Below are positions 1 to 7,875 of a stretch of 64,000 bases of DNA, piece by piece. The number at the start of each line of letters is the position of its first letter. The first letter of the stretch is position 1. A program made the translations under genes and the position numbers. The stretch spans positions 1 through 64,000 of the IMG/VR virus record IMGVR_UViG_3300048687_000113; one strand, written 5' to 3'. The notes beneath the pieces were generated by a model. It did not search any database. It saw only the letters and a list, made by a program, of their open reading frames with translations, and was not told the DNA's origin. Source of the stretch: a virus.

Positions 1-2
1 CA

Positions 3-128
3 GACGAAGAGGAGGACATCGACGAGCGATCTCTCGCGATGTTCCATTTCGTCACCCGCGCCGCCTGCTCCGCCGTCATCGCTCACCTCTTGGAATCCGG
101 CGACCTGGAAATCGGAGACGACTCATGA
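3..128 (+). CDS. Hypothetical protein, C-terminal fragment
   Basis: An open frame enters from the left edge and ends at TGA, which overlaps the ATG of the next gene by four bases. Only about 41 residues are visible: an acidic start (DEEEDIDE) and then a hydrophobic helical stretch with FHFVTRAACSAVIAHLLESG. The tight overlap and codon bias support coding. The family cannot be identified from this fragment. Confidence 0.6.
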   Translation, partial: DEEEDIDERSLAMFHFVTRAACSAVIAHLLESGDLEIGDDS

Positions 129-538
129 GCCAAGAATTCTGGTTGAAGAAGTTCAACGAGGCCCGGGGAGGCACACCCCCGCGCCCGCAGGCCGGCCTCA
201 CACCCGCCGGCACCCCGTGGTGGGCCCACCCCACCTACACGCGCCCCGAGACACCGCCGGCCGAGCCGGCGAGCGAACCGCAGCAGCTCCAGCGCGAGTA
301 CCAGACGGAGCGCGCCCAGTCCGCCAAGCACTCCGAGGTCTGCCCGTCCTGCTCCAGCGAGCACTACTGGCGGCCCACCCCCAACTCCCAGGCGACCTGC
401 TTCGACTGCGGCTGGCCCGTCCAGAACTCCACCCAGGGCGTGGCCATCGCCAACAACAGCAGCGCGCCGGCCCGCGTCTCGCTGCATCAGGCGAAGGGCT
501 CCGGCTACAACCCGACCACCATCATCGGCCACCTCTGA
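125..538 (+). CDS. Zinc-ribbon hypothetical protein
   Basis: 137 residues. The N-terminal half is rich in Pro, Thr and Gly and probably disordered. A four-cysteine ribbon follows at about residues 73-99 (CPSC, then CFDC after some 20 residues), likely a structural zinc site. The C-terminal part is rich in Asn, Ser and Ala. The ATG overlaps the upstream stop, implying translational coupling. Small zinc-ribbon proteins of this type are common in actinophage late operons, but I recognise no named family. Confidence 0.7.
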   Translation: MSQEFWLKKFNEARGGTPPRPQAGLTPAGTPWWAHPTYTRPETPPAEPASEPQQLQREYQTERAQSAKHSEVCPSCSSEHYWRPTPNSQATCFDCGWPVQNSTQGVAIANNSSAPARVSLHQAKGSGYNPTTIIGHL

Positions 539-569
539 ACCCGTCCCAGGCTTCCTTCAAGGAGATTCC

Positions 570-785
570 ATGCCTGCCGTCCTCCGCCCCCTTCTGCTGC
601 TTCTCGCCATCTCTTTCAGCGCGGCCGGCCTCTACCTGATCGTCGCGGGAGAAAGCCACAGCAGTACACCCCGGACCCCTCCCCGGACTCCGGCCGCCAG
701 CATCGGCCCCGACGGCGCGAAACCGGCCTGGAGGCACGTCTGCCCCGGCGAGAATAACGATCCGAAATGGTGCGAGGACATCTAA
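570..785 (+). CDS. Small secreted or membrane-anchored protein
   Basis: 71 residues. The first 27 form a signal-anchor-like hydrophobic segment (LLLLLAISFSAAGLYLIVA). A Ser/Thr/Pro-rich spacer follows, then a tail with two cysteines (HVCPG and KWCED) that could form a disulfide outside the membrane. The start has a good AAGGAG site eight bases upstream. It stands between a zinc-ribbon gene and the RecA-like gene; no family recognised. Confidence 0.6.
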   Translation: MPAVLRPLLLLLAISFSAAGLYLIVAGESHSSTPRTPPRTPAASIGPDGAKPAWRHVCPGENNDPKWCEDI

Positions 786-842
786 AAATAGGCCACCCGT
801 TTGGCCCTGTGCGGTATTTTTTGCATTCCATACGGTGCAGGA

Positions 843-1886
843 ATGCCGCTCAGTGATGAGACCCGCGCTCTCATGGCGCAGATCAACAAGAAGTACGGCT
901 CGGGATCGGTTGTTCTCGCATCGAAGATGCCGACCGTTCCGCGATTCACCTCCGGCTCGCTCTCCCTCGACGTAATGCTCGGGGGCGGGTGGCCCGGAAA
1001 TCAGTGGAACGAGATTCTGGGCGCCGAATCCTCCGGCAAGACAACCGTCGTCCACAAAACGATCGCCGCGAATCAGCAGCAGGACCCGAATTTCACCACT
1101 TTCTGGGTCGCCGCTGAGGGCTATGACCATGAATGGGCCGCCACGCTCGGCGTGGACGTGAGCCGCGTCATTGTCTTCGAGACGAACGCGATGGAAGACG
1201 CGTACGCGGAGATGATCAAGGCGGCCAATTCCCGCGCGGTGGACGCGATCGTGCTCGACTCCTACCCCGCGCTCGTCGCCGACGACGAGGACGCCAAGGA
1301 CATGGACGAGGCCACCATGGCGTCCGGGGCCCGCGTCACCGGCCGCTTCTTCCGCAAGGTCGGGGCCGCCACCCGCCGCTCTCTCGTCGAGCAGGAAAGG
1401 CCCGTCCTGTGCCTGATCGTGAATCAATTCCGCGATCAGATCGGGGCCTGGTCCCCCAACGGCACCACCCCGAAGACATCCCCCGGCGGCAAAGCCAAGA
1501 ACTACGCGTACTACACACGCGTCGAGGTGAGCCGGACCGAGTGGATAGACGAGAAACGGCCCGGCGGATCGGTCCGCGTCGGCCAGGTCATCAAGCTCAA
1601 GACCCTCAAATCCAAATCGGCCGCCCCGCAGCAAGTCGCCTCGCTCCGCTTCTATTTCGCCGATAGCTCGGCCGGCTTCCGTGCAGGCGAGTACGACACA
1701 GCATCCCAACTCGTCACACAGGGCGTCCTTCACGGCCTTATCCGCCTCGACGGCTCCTGGTACAAGTACGCCGATTACCAGTGGCACGGCGACAAGAAGA
1801 TGACGTCCGCGCTCCGCGAAGACCTCGACCTCCAAGAGCAGCTCACCAACGACGTGATGGCCGCCGTGGGTCGGGAGGCGGCCTGA
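843..1886 (+). CDS. recA: RecA-like recombinase
   Basis: 347 residues with the RecA ATPase core: a tyrosine-glycine rich start (KKYGSGSV), Walker A GAESSGKTT near residue 58, and a Walker B-type strand LDSYPALV near residue 139. RecA proteins polymerise on single-stranded DNA and drive strand exchange. I chose the ATG at 843 because protein similarity begins there; an upstream TTG at 801 would only add 14 unlikely residues. The gene shares one base with the next gene and begins a recombination cassette (PD-(D/E)XK proteins, RuvC-like resolvase). It is divergent from host RecA and roughly the same length, as expected for a phage homologue. Family assignment is firm; that it acts in phage recombination-dependent replication or repair is inferred from context. 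Confidence 0.88.
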   Translation: MPLSDETRALMAQINKKYGSGSVVLASKMPTVPRFTSGSLSLDVMLGGGWPGNQWNEILGAESSGKTTVVHKTIAANQQQDPNFTTFWVAAEGYDHEWAATLGVDVSRVIVFETNAMEDAYAEMIKAANSRAVDAIVLDSYPALVADDEDAKDMDEATMASGARVTGRFFRKVGAATRRSLVEQERPVLCLIVNQFRDQIGAWSPNGTTPKTSPGGKAKNYAYYTRVEVSRTEWIDEKRPGGSVRVGQVIKLKTLKSKSAAPQQVASLRFYFADSSAGFRAGEYDTASQLVTQGVLHGLIRLDGSWYKYADYQWHGDKKMTSALREDLDLQEQLTNDVMAAVGREAA

Positions 1887-2200
1887 TGGACCGCCGCATC
1901 AAAGCCTCCCGCCGCCAGGAAAAGAAGCTCGCCAAGGACATCGGCGGCACCACTACCGCCCGCTCCGGCGCCGGATGGGCCGTCAAAAACGACGTCCGCA
2001 ACCAGGACTGGTCCATCGAATGCAAAACCACGGCCGCCGCCCGCTTCTCCCTGACCCACCGCGACCTCGTCAACGCCGAGACCAACGCGCTGCTGGATTT
2101 GCGGCAGATGGCCTTCGCGATCGAGATGCAGGGCCGCACCTGGGTCGTCGTCTCCAGGGAGACGTTCCTGCGCCTGATCGAGCGTGAGGAGGACACGTGA
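1886..2200 (+). CDS. Small PD-(D/E)XK-type protein, possible Holliday-junction-resolvase-like nuclease
   Basis: 104 residues. A basic N-terminus (RRIKASRRQEKKLAKDIGG) is followed by RSGAGWAVKNDVRNQDWSIE and the ECKTT strand, which fits the D...ExK active-site pattern of the PD-(D/E)XK superfamily. Compact Hjc/RecU-like resolvases and phage nucleases share this order: glycine-rich turn, Asp, ExK. The start ATG overlaps the RecA-like gene stop, and its stop overlaps the WhiB-like gene. Nuclease activity and substrate are inferred. Confidence 0.6.
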   Translation: MDRRIKASRRQEKKLAKDIGGTTTARSGAGWAVKNDVRNQDWSIECKTTAAARFSLTHRDLVNAETNALLDLRQMAFAIEMQGRTWVVVSRETFLRLIEREEDT

Positions 2201-2565
2201 TGGGGATTCGCGCCGTCGTCAACGCCCCCAACTGGTCCGAGACGCACCACCGGGGCGAGGCCAAATGCCGTGACACCTCACTCACCCCCACGCGGAACCG
2301 GGACGTGTTCTTCGAGGACGAATCCCTCGCCCTCGACATCTGCAACGGCACTTACGACGGCCAGGTGTGCCCCCGCCGCACCGAATGCCTGCGCGTGGCC
2401 ATGTTCAACCGGGAGAACTTCGGCGTCTGGGGCGGAATGACCGCTCAGGACCGCCTCGAAATGCGCATGCGCCACCCCCAGATGCCCGAGCGCTGGATCT
2501 GGCACGCCCCCGGACAAACCGAAAGCCCCAGCAACGAGGAGAACCAGTGGCCAGCCGCGTCGTAA
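2200..2565 (+). CDS. WhiB-family transcription factor
   Basis: 121 residues with the WhiB pattern: a first cysteine near residue 23 (AKCRDT), an FFED segment, then ICNGTYDGQVCPRRTECL giving the other three cluster-binding cysteines, and GVWGG, the conserved turn that follows. WhiB-like proteins bind a 4Fe-4S cluster and regulate transcription with the primary sigma factor; they are restricted to actinobacteria and their phages. The start is the ATG in GTGATG, overlapping the previous stop. The basic C-terminal DNA-contacting tail is weak here, so it may act mainly through protein contacts. Location inside a recombination cassette is unusual. Confidence 0.88.
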   Translation: MGIRAVVNAPNWSETHHRGEAKCRDTSLTPTRNRDVFFEDESLALDICNGTYDGQVCPRRTECLRVAMFNRENFGVWGGMTAQDRLEMRMRHPQMPERWIWHAPGQTESPSNEENQWPAAS

Positions 2566-3458
2566 AAGCGGGCCCCGCGCTCACCCAGTACCTGAACGCT
2601 GCCAAGGCATCCGAACCGCTCTACGGCGACGTGCAAAAGCACGTCCTGGAAAAGGCACTGCGCCCCTCCGGCCGCCGCCAGGACGTCCTCCACCCCTCCG
2701 AGATGGTCAAGCCCGACTGGTGCCACCTCGCCGCGTTCCACCGCCTGCGCCTCGAAGCCGAGCCGGCCGAACGCTCACGCACCACCTTCACCCGCGAAAA
2801 CATTTTCCAGGAGGGCCACGAAACCCACCGCAAATGGCAGCGCTGGCTCACCGAAATGAACCGCCTCGCCGGCGACTGGAAGTGCTGGTACTGCGGCGAC
2901 GTCTTCTGGAACGACACCACACCGGCCGAATGCCACTCCTGCTCCGCGCCGCCGTCCTGCCTTGAGTACGCCGAAGTCCCCCTCAACGCAACGGCCTTGC
3001 GCATCGGCGGCAAGGCCGACGGCTACGCCCCCGACGACTGGGCTCTCATCGAAATCAAGACGCTCGGGCTCGGCTCCCTGCGCTACGAGCGCCCCGAATT
3101 CCTGGAGCGCCACATGGTCGAGACCGAGACCTTCGGAAATCTCCCGGACCTGACTCGCCTGTGGAAAGACTTCCGCCGCCCACTGCCCTCCGCCGTGCGC
3201 CAGACGCAGCTCTACATGTACCTGGCCAATCATTTCGAGGATCTGCCGGCCGAGCGCTGCGTCTTCTTCTACGACTTCAAGTCGACCCAGGAAACCAAGA
3301 GTTTCACGGTCACCTACGACGAAGCGTTCTCCGAGCCGCTCATCGAAGCCGCCACCGCGATCGTCGACTGCGTCAAAACCGACACCCCACCCCACTGCAA
3401 CATCAACGGCCGGGCGGGCTGTCCTGCGTGCCTGGAATTCAAGGAGCCGACGAAATGA
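2547..3458 (+). CDS. RecB/Cas4-like PD-(D/E)XK exonuclease
   Basis: 303 residues. The GTG at 2547 has GAGGAG upstream and overlaps the WhiB-like gene. A four-cysteine zinc-ribbon-like insertion (CWYCG ... CHSC) lies near residues 113-135. The nuclease core follows: GGKADGYAPDDW, then IEIKT (D and ExK of the active site), and QTQLYMYLAN, the QxxxY helix of RecB-family exonucleases. The C-terminal cysteines (HCNINGRAGCPAC), with the earlier one, could ligate an Fe-S cluster as in Cas4/AddB. It probably resects DNA ends for the RecA-like protein. Superfamily firm; polarity and cluster inferred. Confidence 0.82.
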   Translation: MASRVVKAGPALTQYLNAAKASEPLYGDVQKHVLEKALRPSGRRQDVLHPSEMVKPDWCHLAAFHRLRLEAEPAERSRTTFTRENIFQEGHETHRKWQRWLTEMNRLAGDWKCWYCGDVFWNDTTPAECHSCSAPPSCLEYAEVPLNATALRIGGKADGYAPDDWALIEIKTLGLGSLRYERPEFLERHMVETETFGNLPDLTRLWKDFRRPLPSAVRQTQLYMYLANHFEDLPAERCVFFYDFKSTQETKSFTVTYDEAFSEPLIEAATAIVDCVKTDTPPHCNINGRAGCPACLEFKEPTK

Positions 3459-3925
3459 GCGCATGGGACCACGTCACCGACGCCGTTGAGCGCCAGGGAT
3501 TCCCCCGTGAAGAGCAACCCGACGGGGTGCTCCCGGACTTCCCCACCGACATCACCGCCATGCAGAGCGAGGACATCAACCGGCTGTCCGCCGAGTACAT
3601 GGTGTGGCAGGAGTACGCCGCAGCCCGGGTCAGCGAGGCCCGCACCCGCGAGGACGAATGCGAAGACCGCCTCGACGAGCAGCTCGCCACCGCGACCGCC
3701 TCCGTCCAGGGCGAGAAGACCGTCGCCGGCCGCAAGGCCGCAGCCGCCGCACACCCCGACGTCCGTGACGCGAAGACCGAGCTGCGCAACGCCGTCGCCC
3801 TGCGCCGGCGCTACGAGGACATCGCCAAGAACATCGAGTGGCGGCGCACCCTGCTCTCCCGCGAGATCACCCGCCGCAAGGACACCCAGCCCCTCGACTC
3901 CCGCGACGCCCGCTGGAGGCCGTAA
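3455..3925 (+). CDS. Helical protein of the recombination cassette
   Basis: 156 residues, almost wholly helical and highly charged. It starts with an ATG overlapping the exonuclease stop and ends directly before the RuvC-like gene. Notable segments are QSEDINRLSAEYMVWQEY, an Ala/Lys-rich middle (KTVAGRKAAAAAHPDV) and a final basic segment ending REITRRKD. The position between an exonuclease and a resolvase suggests a nucleic-acid-binding accessory role, but no catalytic motif is visible. Confidence 0.75.
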   Translation: MSAWDHVTDAVERQGFPREEQPDGVLPDFPTDITAMQSEDINRLSAEYMVWQEYAAARVSEARTREDECEDRLDEQLATATASVQGEKTVAGRKAAAAAHPDVRDAKTELRNAVALRRRYEDIAKNIEWRRTLLSREITRRKDTQPLDSRDARWRP

Positions 3926-4486
3926 ATGGCCCGCCAGTTCATCGGCATCGACCAGTCCTACTCGGGCTGCGCCATCGTCATCTATCGGCCCTGCGGCACC
4001 GACTGGAACGCACGCGAAACCGTCTTCGACTTCTCCCCCAAGCGCGTCGGCAACGGAATCCCCCGCCTCGTCCACGTCCAGCACACCTTGCGCGAGCACT
4101 TCGCCGCCATCGAACGCCTCGGCACCGTCTCCCACATCTGCTACGAGGGCTACTCCTACGGCTCGAAGTACCGGCGCGAGGAGATGGGAGAACTCGGCGC
4201 CGCGCTCAAGCTGGCCCTGGCCCACCAGTTCCCCATGCATGTCCAGCGGCGCATGCACGCCGTCGCCCCGCCCAGCGTCAAGAAATACGTGACCGGCTCC
4301 GGCCGCGCCGACAAGGACAAGATGCTTCTTGCCGTATTCAAGCGCTGGGAGCACGAAGCCTCCTGCCACGACGCCGCAGACGCCTACGTACTGGCGCGGA
4401 TCGCCGCCGCCCTGGCCAGCCCCGAACCACCCGAGCTGGCGTTCCAGAAGGAGGTGCTGGACACGATCCGCAAGGGCGAGGCATAA
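3926..4486 (+). CDS. RuvC-like Holliday junction resolvase
   Basis: 186 residues with an RNase H fold signature: GIDQSYSG at residues 7-14 (first acidic residue), CYEGYSYG near residue 72 (second acid), SVKKYVTGSGRADKDKM near residue 118, and the HDAADAYVLA helix near residue 152 supplying the last acids. This is the RuvC/YqgF-type order seen in phage resolvases, which cleave four-way junctions during recombination or before packaging. It is the last gene before a strong hairpin. Family is well supported; junction specificity is inferred. Confidence 0.85.
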   Translation: MARQFIGIDQSYSGCAIVIYRPCGTDWNARETVFDFSPKRVGNGIPRLVHVQHTLREHFAAIERLGTVSHICYEGYSYGSKYRREEMGELGAALKLALAHQFPMHVQRRMHAVAPPSVKKYVTGSGRADKDKMLLAVFKRWEHEASCHDAADAYVLARIAAALASPEPPELAFQKEVLDTIRKGEA

Positions 4487-4508
4487 CAACCGGTAATTGA
4501 CTGCCCAT

Positions 4509-4542
4509 ACGCTCCCTGCATCAGTTCAAAAGCAGGGAGCGT
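4509..4542 (+). terminator. Hairpin terminator after the recombination cassette, or leader hairpin of the SpoVS-like gene
   Basis: An 11-bp perfect stem (ACGCTCCCTGC paired with GCAGGGAGCGT) with a 12-nt A-rich loop. No clear U-tract follows. The 3' arm contains AGGGAG, the only Shine-Dalgarno-like sequence before the next start (GTG at 4550), so the hairpin may also control translation. Confidence 0.6.
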
Positions 4543-4549
4543 AATTGCC

Positions 4550-4864
4550 GTGCAGAATCAGGACACGCCCTCGCGCGTGCGGGAATTCAGAGTGAAGTCC
4601 ACCACGCCTCCACCGGAACTCGGCTCCGCCATTGCCCACGCCATCAAGGCCGGCGACGAAATCAGCCTCAAGGCCGTGGGGGCAGGCGCCATCAACCAGG
4701 CCGTCAAGTCCATCCCGATCGCGCAGAGTTTCGTCAGCAGCTTCGGCGTCGAACTCACAGAGAAGATCACGTTCTTCCGCAGCACGACCCCGGAAGGCGA
4801 ACTCCTCGGTATCTCGATCCTTGTCAGGACCGAGAAATATCCGCTGGAAACTGCACGCCCCTAA
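4550..4864 (+). CDS. spoVS: SpoVS-family protein
   Basis: 104 residues. The core matches the small SpoVS/Alba-like family: REFRVKSTTPPPELGSAIAH, then the hallmark AVGAGAINQAVKSIPIAQSF (residues 44-63), and a final strand LLGISILVRTEK. SpoVS affects sporulation in Bacillus; homologues are presumed nucleic-acid-binding. The family length is about 86 residues, so this version has some 15 extra N-terminal residues. Start is GTG at 4550. Family clear; a role in altering host development or in binding phage nucleic acid is speculation. Confidence 0.85.
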   Translation: MQNQDTPSRVREFRVKSTTPPPELGSAIAHAIKAGDEISLKAVGAGAINQAVKSIPIAQSFVSSFGVELTEKITFFRSTTPEGELLGISILVRTEKYPLETARP

Positions 4865-4957
4865 ACTCCCCGGAGCAGGGCCACTCTCTACCGATTCGTA
4901 CAGCACTCGTGTTCAGCATCTCCCCACGGGCCCTACACGCGCCGCGCGGAGGAGAAC

Positions 4958-5335
4958 ATGAGCGAGAAGCACTGGACCCCGCCCAACAAGGGCAAGACGA
5001 ACATCGTCAGCGCCCTGAACACCGGCGAATTCCCCACCATGGCAGGCGAGTCGCACAACGTCCATTGGGCCCGCCCGACCAACGGCACCTCCCGGTCCCG
5101 CTCGGGCCTGGCCAAGAGCCAGGACCCCACGGTGAAGAACGCCGCACACCGCTCGCACCGCACCACCAGCGCGTCCGAGACGTACGGCCCGACCGGCGTC
5201 GTCACCGTCGCCCGCTCCTACCACGGCGCCGGCTGCCCCTGCTGCGCAACCACCAGCTCCCGCCGGGTGCGCTCCGCGTTCGGTGAGCAGGAGAACTTCC
5301 GCAGCGGCGGCTCGACCGGCTACAAGGCGGGCTGA
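4958..5335 (+). CDS. Hypothetical late protein with CPCC motif
   Basis: 125 residues, basic and low in hydrophobics (PNKGKTNIVSALNTGE, SRSRSGLAKSQD). A GCPCCATTSS turn near residue 91 could bind metal or form a disulfide. GAGGAG precedes the ATG. It is the first of ten short genes, nearly all overlapping or separated by a few bases, that run to the membrane genes at 8.1 kb and look like one translation unit. Confidence 0.65.
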   Translation: MSEKHWTPPNKGKTNIVSALNTGEFPTMAGESHNVHWARPTNGTSRSRSGLAKSQDPTVKNAAHRSHRTTSASETYGPTGVVTVARSYHGAGCPCCATTSSRRVRSAFGEQENFRSGGSTGYKAG

Positions 5336-5338
5336 GCC

Positions 5339-5623
5339 GTGCTGCCCCTGATCGCCGGCATAGCCGGCAGGGCCGCACTGTCGATGGGGGCCCGCGCAGC
5401 AGCCGGCACCGCCGCCCGCTCGGCCGTCACCTCGGCCGCAGAGAGCGGCGCCATCCGCGCCGGCACCGCCGCATCCGCCGGCCCGTCCTCGAAGGTGCTC
5501 TCGGCCATGCAGTTCGGCAACGCCGCCTCCAATGCCCTGCAAGGCAGCGGAAGCGACGGGGGCCCGGCAGCCGCGCCCTCCGCTCCGCCGCCTGCCGACG
5601 ACCTCGGGTGGGCGCGCTCATGA
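5339..5623 (+). CDS. Ala/Gly-rich hypothetical protein
   Basis: 94 residues. GTG start three bases after the previous stop. The N-terminal 60 residues are an Ala/Gly-rich amphipathic or weakly hydrophobic helix (LIAGIAGRAALSMGARAAAG), possibly membrane-associated; the tail is Pro-rich. The stop overlaps the next ATG. No family recognised; composition is like small virion-associated proteins. Confidence 0.6.
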   Translation: MLPLIAGIAGRAALSMGARAAAGTAARSAVTSAAESGAIRAGTAASAGPSSKVLSAMQFGNAASNALQGSGSDGGPAAAPSAPPPADDLGWARS

Positions 5624-5826
5624 GCACTGGAGCCACCTCACCCAGCAGCCCGCGCACGGCCTCCCTGCCGCTGACCGGCTCGGCCGCCAACGGCTCCCTC
5701 GCCGTCGCCCCCGCCCGGCCGGACATGGACCAGCAGGCCGACACCGGGTTCGCCGCCAACACGGGCCTCGACCGCACATCCGCACTCAACGAGTTCTCCC
5801 ACGGAGCCCAGTCCACCTGGAGGTGA
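5620..5826 (+). CDS. Small Ser/Ala-rich hypothetical protein
   Basis: 68 residues of Ser, Thr, Ala and Pro with few hydrophobics, predicted disordered. ATG overlaps the upstream stop (ATGA) and the stop lies one base before the next ATG, so it is part of the coupled run of small genes. No motif recognised. Confidence 0.55.
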   Translation: MSTGATSPSSPRTASLPLTGSAANGSLAVAPARPDMDQQADTGFAANTGLDRTSALNEFSHGAQSTWR

Positions 5827-5827
5827 C

Positions 5828-6637
5828 ATGCCTGAGTTCTCTCAGCAGTTCCGCCAGCCGGCCTTCTACGGGTACGGCGACCAGGGCATGGCCAAGCACC
5901 GTGTTGTCCCCGACGTGCCCACGCCCCAGGCCCCCTCGCCCGCGCCCCGGGCGCAGGGCCAGCAAGCCTCCCTGTTCTCCGCCGAGGAGACCCGCAATCC
6001 GCAGGGCCCCGGCGCCCCGACGTTCAACGCGTCCCAGTTCCGCACCGCCCAGCACGCGCTTCCGGGCATGAGCAATCCCGCGATGCGCTCGCAGCGCGTC
6101 ACCCCGGCCGCAGCCCCGCAGGCACCCGAGACGACCGACCGTTCCGCCTCTGGGCCCCGATGGGTGCAGTCCCCGATCACCGGCCTGGGCCCCGCCCGCT
6201 CCTCCGTCCACGCGCCCGGCGCGGCCGGCCCGAGCCCCACCCGCTGGCACACCCCCGCGCAGGCCCCCAGCGACGAGCCCACCCGCGAGCCGCGCACGGT
6301 CACCATCAACGGGGCCGACTACCAGGCCGTGAGCGACCGCTTCGGTGCGCCGCCCGGCGCCAGGGGCACCACCGGCCGCCGGGCCTCGGACCCGTCACCC
6401 ACGCCCGCCCCGGACACCAGCGGGCCGCAGCATCCGCCGCAGCCCTCCCAGCCGCCCGCCACCGGACCCGCGCGCACCTCGCAGACGCCGGCCTGGGTCG
6501 GGCGCACCGCCCGCTACGGCGGTCTCGCCGTCGGCCTGGCGGCCGAGGCGTCCGAGTCGATGAACAAGGTCGCCACCGACCCGAAGCGGGCCGGCAATCC
6601 CAAGTTCCAGACGAGCGGAGGGTGGGCCAAGTCATGA
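5828..6637 (+). CDS. Long Pro/Ala-rich disordered protein
   Basis: 269 residues, dominated by Pro, Ala, Gln, Arg and Thr. Short ordered-looking islands include PEFSQQFRQPAFYGYGDQ at the N-terminus, RTVTINGADYQAVSDRFG near residue 155, and a small hydrophobic ARYGGLAVGLAAEASESM near the end. AGGTG precedes the ATG. Such low-complexity proteins in a structural region are often scaffold-like or minor virion components; here that is inference from place and composition only. Confidence 0.6.
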   Translation: MPEFSQQFRQPAFYGYGDQGMAKHRVVPDVPTPQAPSPAPRAQGQQASLFSAEETRNPQGPGAPTFNASQFRTAQHALPGMSNPAMRSQRVTPAAAPQAPETTDRSASGPRWVQSPITGLGPARSSVHAPGAAGPSPTRWHTPAQAPSDEPTREPRTVTINGADYQAVSDRFGAPPGARGTTGRRASDPSPTPAPDTSGPQHPPQPSQPPATGPARTSQTPAWVGRTARYGGLAVGLAAEASESMNKVATDPKRAGNPKFQTSGGWAKS

Positions 6638-7206
6638 CCTACTCCAGCCGTGCCGGCGCCAACTCCAACCTGTCCTACAACCCGCCCTACCAGGGCGGCC
6701 CGGTTTCCGGCGGCACCACCTACACCGGCGGCAGCGGCGGCTACCTGATGACCGGGGCCCGCGACATCCTCGACGCCCGCCGTCTCATGGAGACCGGGCA
6801 CACCCCGAGCGCGGAGTACCCGGACGGATACCTCGGCACGATCGGCAGCAATACGCGGCGCCAGGACCGGCTCCTGGACCAGATCGGCAACCGCGCCACG
6901 CAGAAGTCCTACCAGCGTGGCGTGCACAAAGGGGAGCGCATCGACCCCGCCGATTACTACTGGACCGACGACGTCCACCCGAGCGCCGGGCTTGAGGCAC
7001 AGGCGCGCGGCGAGAAGTGGACGCAAGCCGGCTCGATGATCGGGTCGCCGCTCGTCAACGACGGCAAGAGCGAGACCCTCGTCGCCACCCAGGCCCGCTT
7101 CGCCACCGCGCAGCGCGTGTACACGCAGGAAGTCACGCCGCCGTTCACCGCCGTCAACGAGCAGCGTCGCGCCCAGTTGCAGCGTTTCCGCCCGGCGTGG
7201 AGGTGA
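6634..7206 (+). CDS. Hypothetical late protein, Gly/Tyr-rich N-terminus
   Basis: 190 residues. ATG overlaps the previous stop. The first 45 residues are Gly/Tyr/Ser-rich (SNLSYNPPYQGGPVSGGTTY). The rest is more globular: ARDILDARRLMETGHTPS, a Tyr-rich DPADYYWTDDVH and a C-terminal helix ending LQRFRPAWR. No transmembrane segment or catalytic motif. Probably a minor structural protein by context. Confidence 0.65.
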   Translation: MTYSSRAGANSNLSYNPPYQGGPVSGGTTYTGGSGGYLMTGARDILDARRLMETGHTPSAEYPDGYLGTIGSNTRRQDRLLDQIGNRATQKSYQRGVHKGERIDPADYYWTDDVHPSAGLEAQARGEKWTQAGSMIGSPLVNDGKSETLVATQARFATAQRVYTQEVTPPFTAVNEQRRAQLQRFRPAWR

Positions 7207-7209
7207 GCT

Positions 7210-7503
7210 GTGCTTTCCCAGGACTCGATATACGCACGTCGGCCGTGGTCGTCGCTCCAGGAACAGCAGGTCACCAACTATTTGCGTGAGTGGACTGACC
7301 TGCCGCCGGACGCCGCTCGCCGTATCAAGCCGCCGGTGCCCAACATCGGCAGGCTGCCGCCTCGGTTCGGCTACCGCCAGCACACCCCGACCATCGACGA
7401 CATCGCCCGCCTGGACACCGTCTACCCCGGCTCCCGCGTCGACTACAGCCAGCGCCAGTCCGGGTATTCCGCGACCTCTTATCCCGCTCTGGGAGTGATC
7501 TGA
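7210..7503 (+). CDS. Hypothetical late protein
   Basis: 97 residues, GTG start three bases after the previous stop with an AGGTGAG just upstream. Contains WSSLQEQQVTNYLREWTDLP followed by Pro/Tyr/Arg-rich sequence (GRLPPRFGYRQHTP). No recognised family; belongs to the coupled run of small genes. Confidence 0.6.
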   Translation: MLSQDSIYARRPWSSLQEQQVTNYLREWTDLPPDAARRIKPPVPNIGRLPPRFGYRQHTPTIDDIARLDTVYPGSRVDYSQRQSGYSATSYPALGVI

Positions 7504-7504
7504 C

Positions 7505-7756
7505 ATGCCGAAGGCGACCAGCCTCTCCGACCGACGCCGGCACGGCCGTGGAGACAACTCCAGCCGTGTCGTCAGCAGCAAGGCCAACCTCCAGGACCAG
7601 CGCACCAAGGGCGCGTACGGGCCCAAGGCGCCCAGCGCGAACTCGGAGTTCTCCGCAGGCGTCAACGTCGGCCGCACCATGGGCGCCGGCGTGAAGTCCG
7701 GCTCCTCGAAGACACGTGCCGCACCGGCCGTCCGAAAGCTCGGGGAGAAGAAGTGA
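7505..7756 (+). CDS. Small basic Gly/Ser-rich protein
   Basis: 83 residues, strongly basic (SLSDRRRHGRGDNSSR, KSGSSKTRAAPAVRKLGEKK) and low complexity; possibly nucleic-acid-binding. The stop TGA overlaps the ATG of the next small gene. No family recognised. Confidence 0.6.
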   Translation: MPKATSLSDRRRHGRGDNSSRVVSSKANLQDQRTKGAYGPKAPSANSEFSAGVNVGRTMGAGVKSGSSKTRAAPAVRKLGEKK

Positions 7757-7875
7757 TGCGACTGCCCCGGCTCAACCTCAACTGGCTGCGCCGCTCCACG
7801 GCCAAGGCACAGCCCGTCGTGAAGAAGGCGGCGAAGAAGGTGGCCGCGAAGAAGAAGGCAGGTGGGACGAAGTGA
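7756..7875 (+). CDS. Very small Lys/Ala-rich peptide
   Basis: 39 residues: a short N-terminus (RLPRLNLNWLRR) and a histone-H1-like tail of KKAAKK/VAAKKK repeats. The ATG overlaps the previous stop and the stop overlaps the GTG of the next gene, which supports translation despite the size. Likely binds DNA or acidic surfaces; function unknown. Confidence 0.5.
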   Translation: MRLPRLNLNWLRRSTAKAQPVVKKAAKKVAAKKKAGGTK

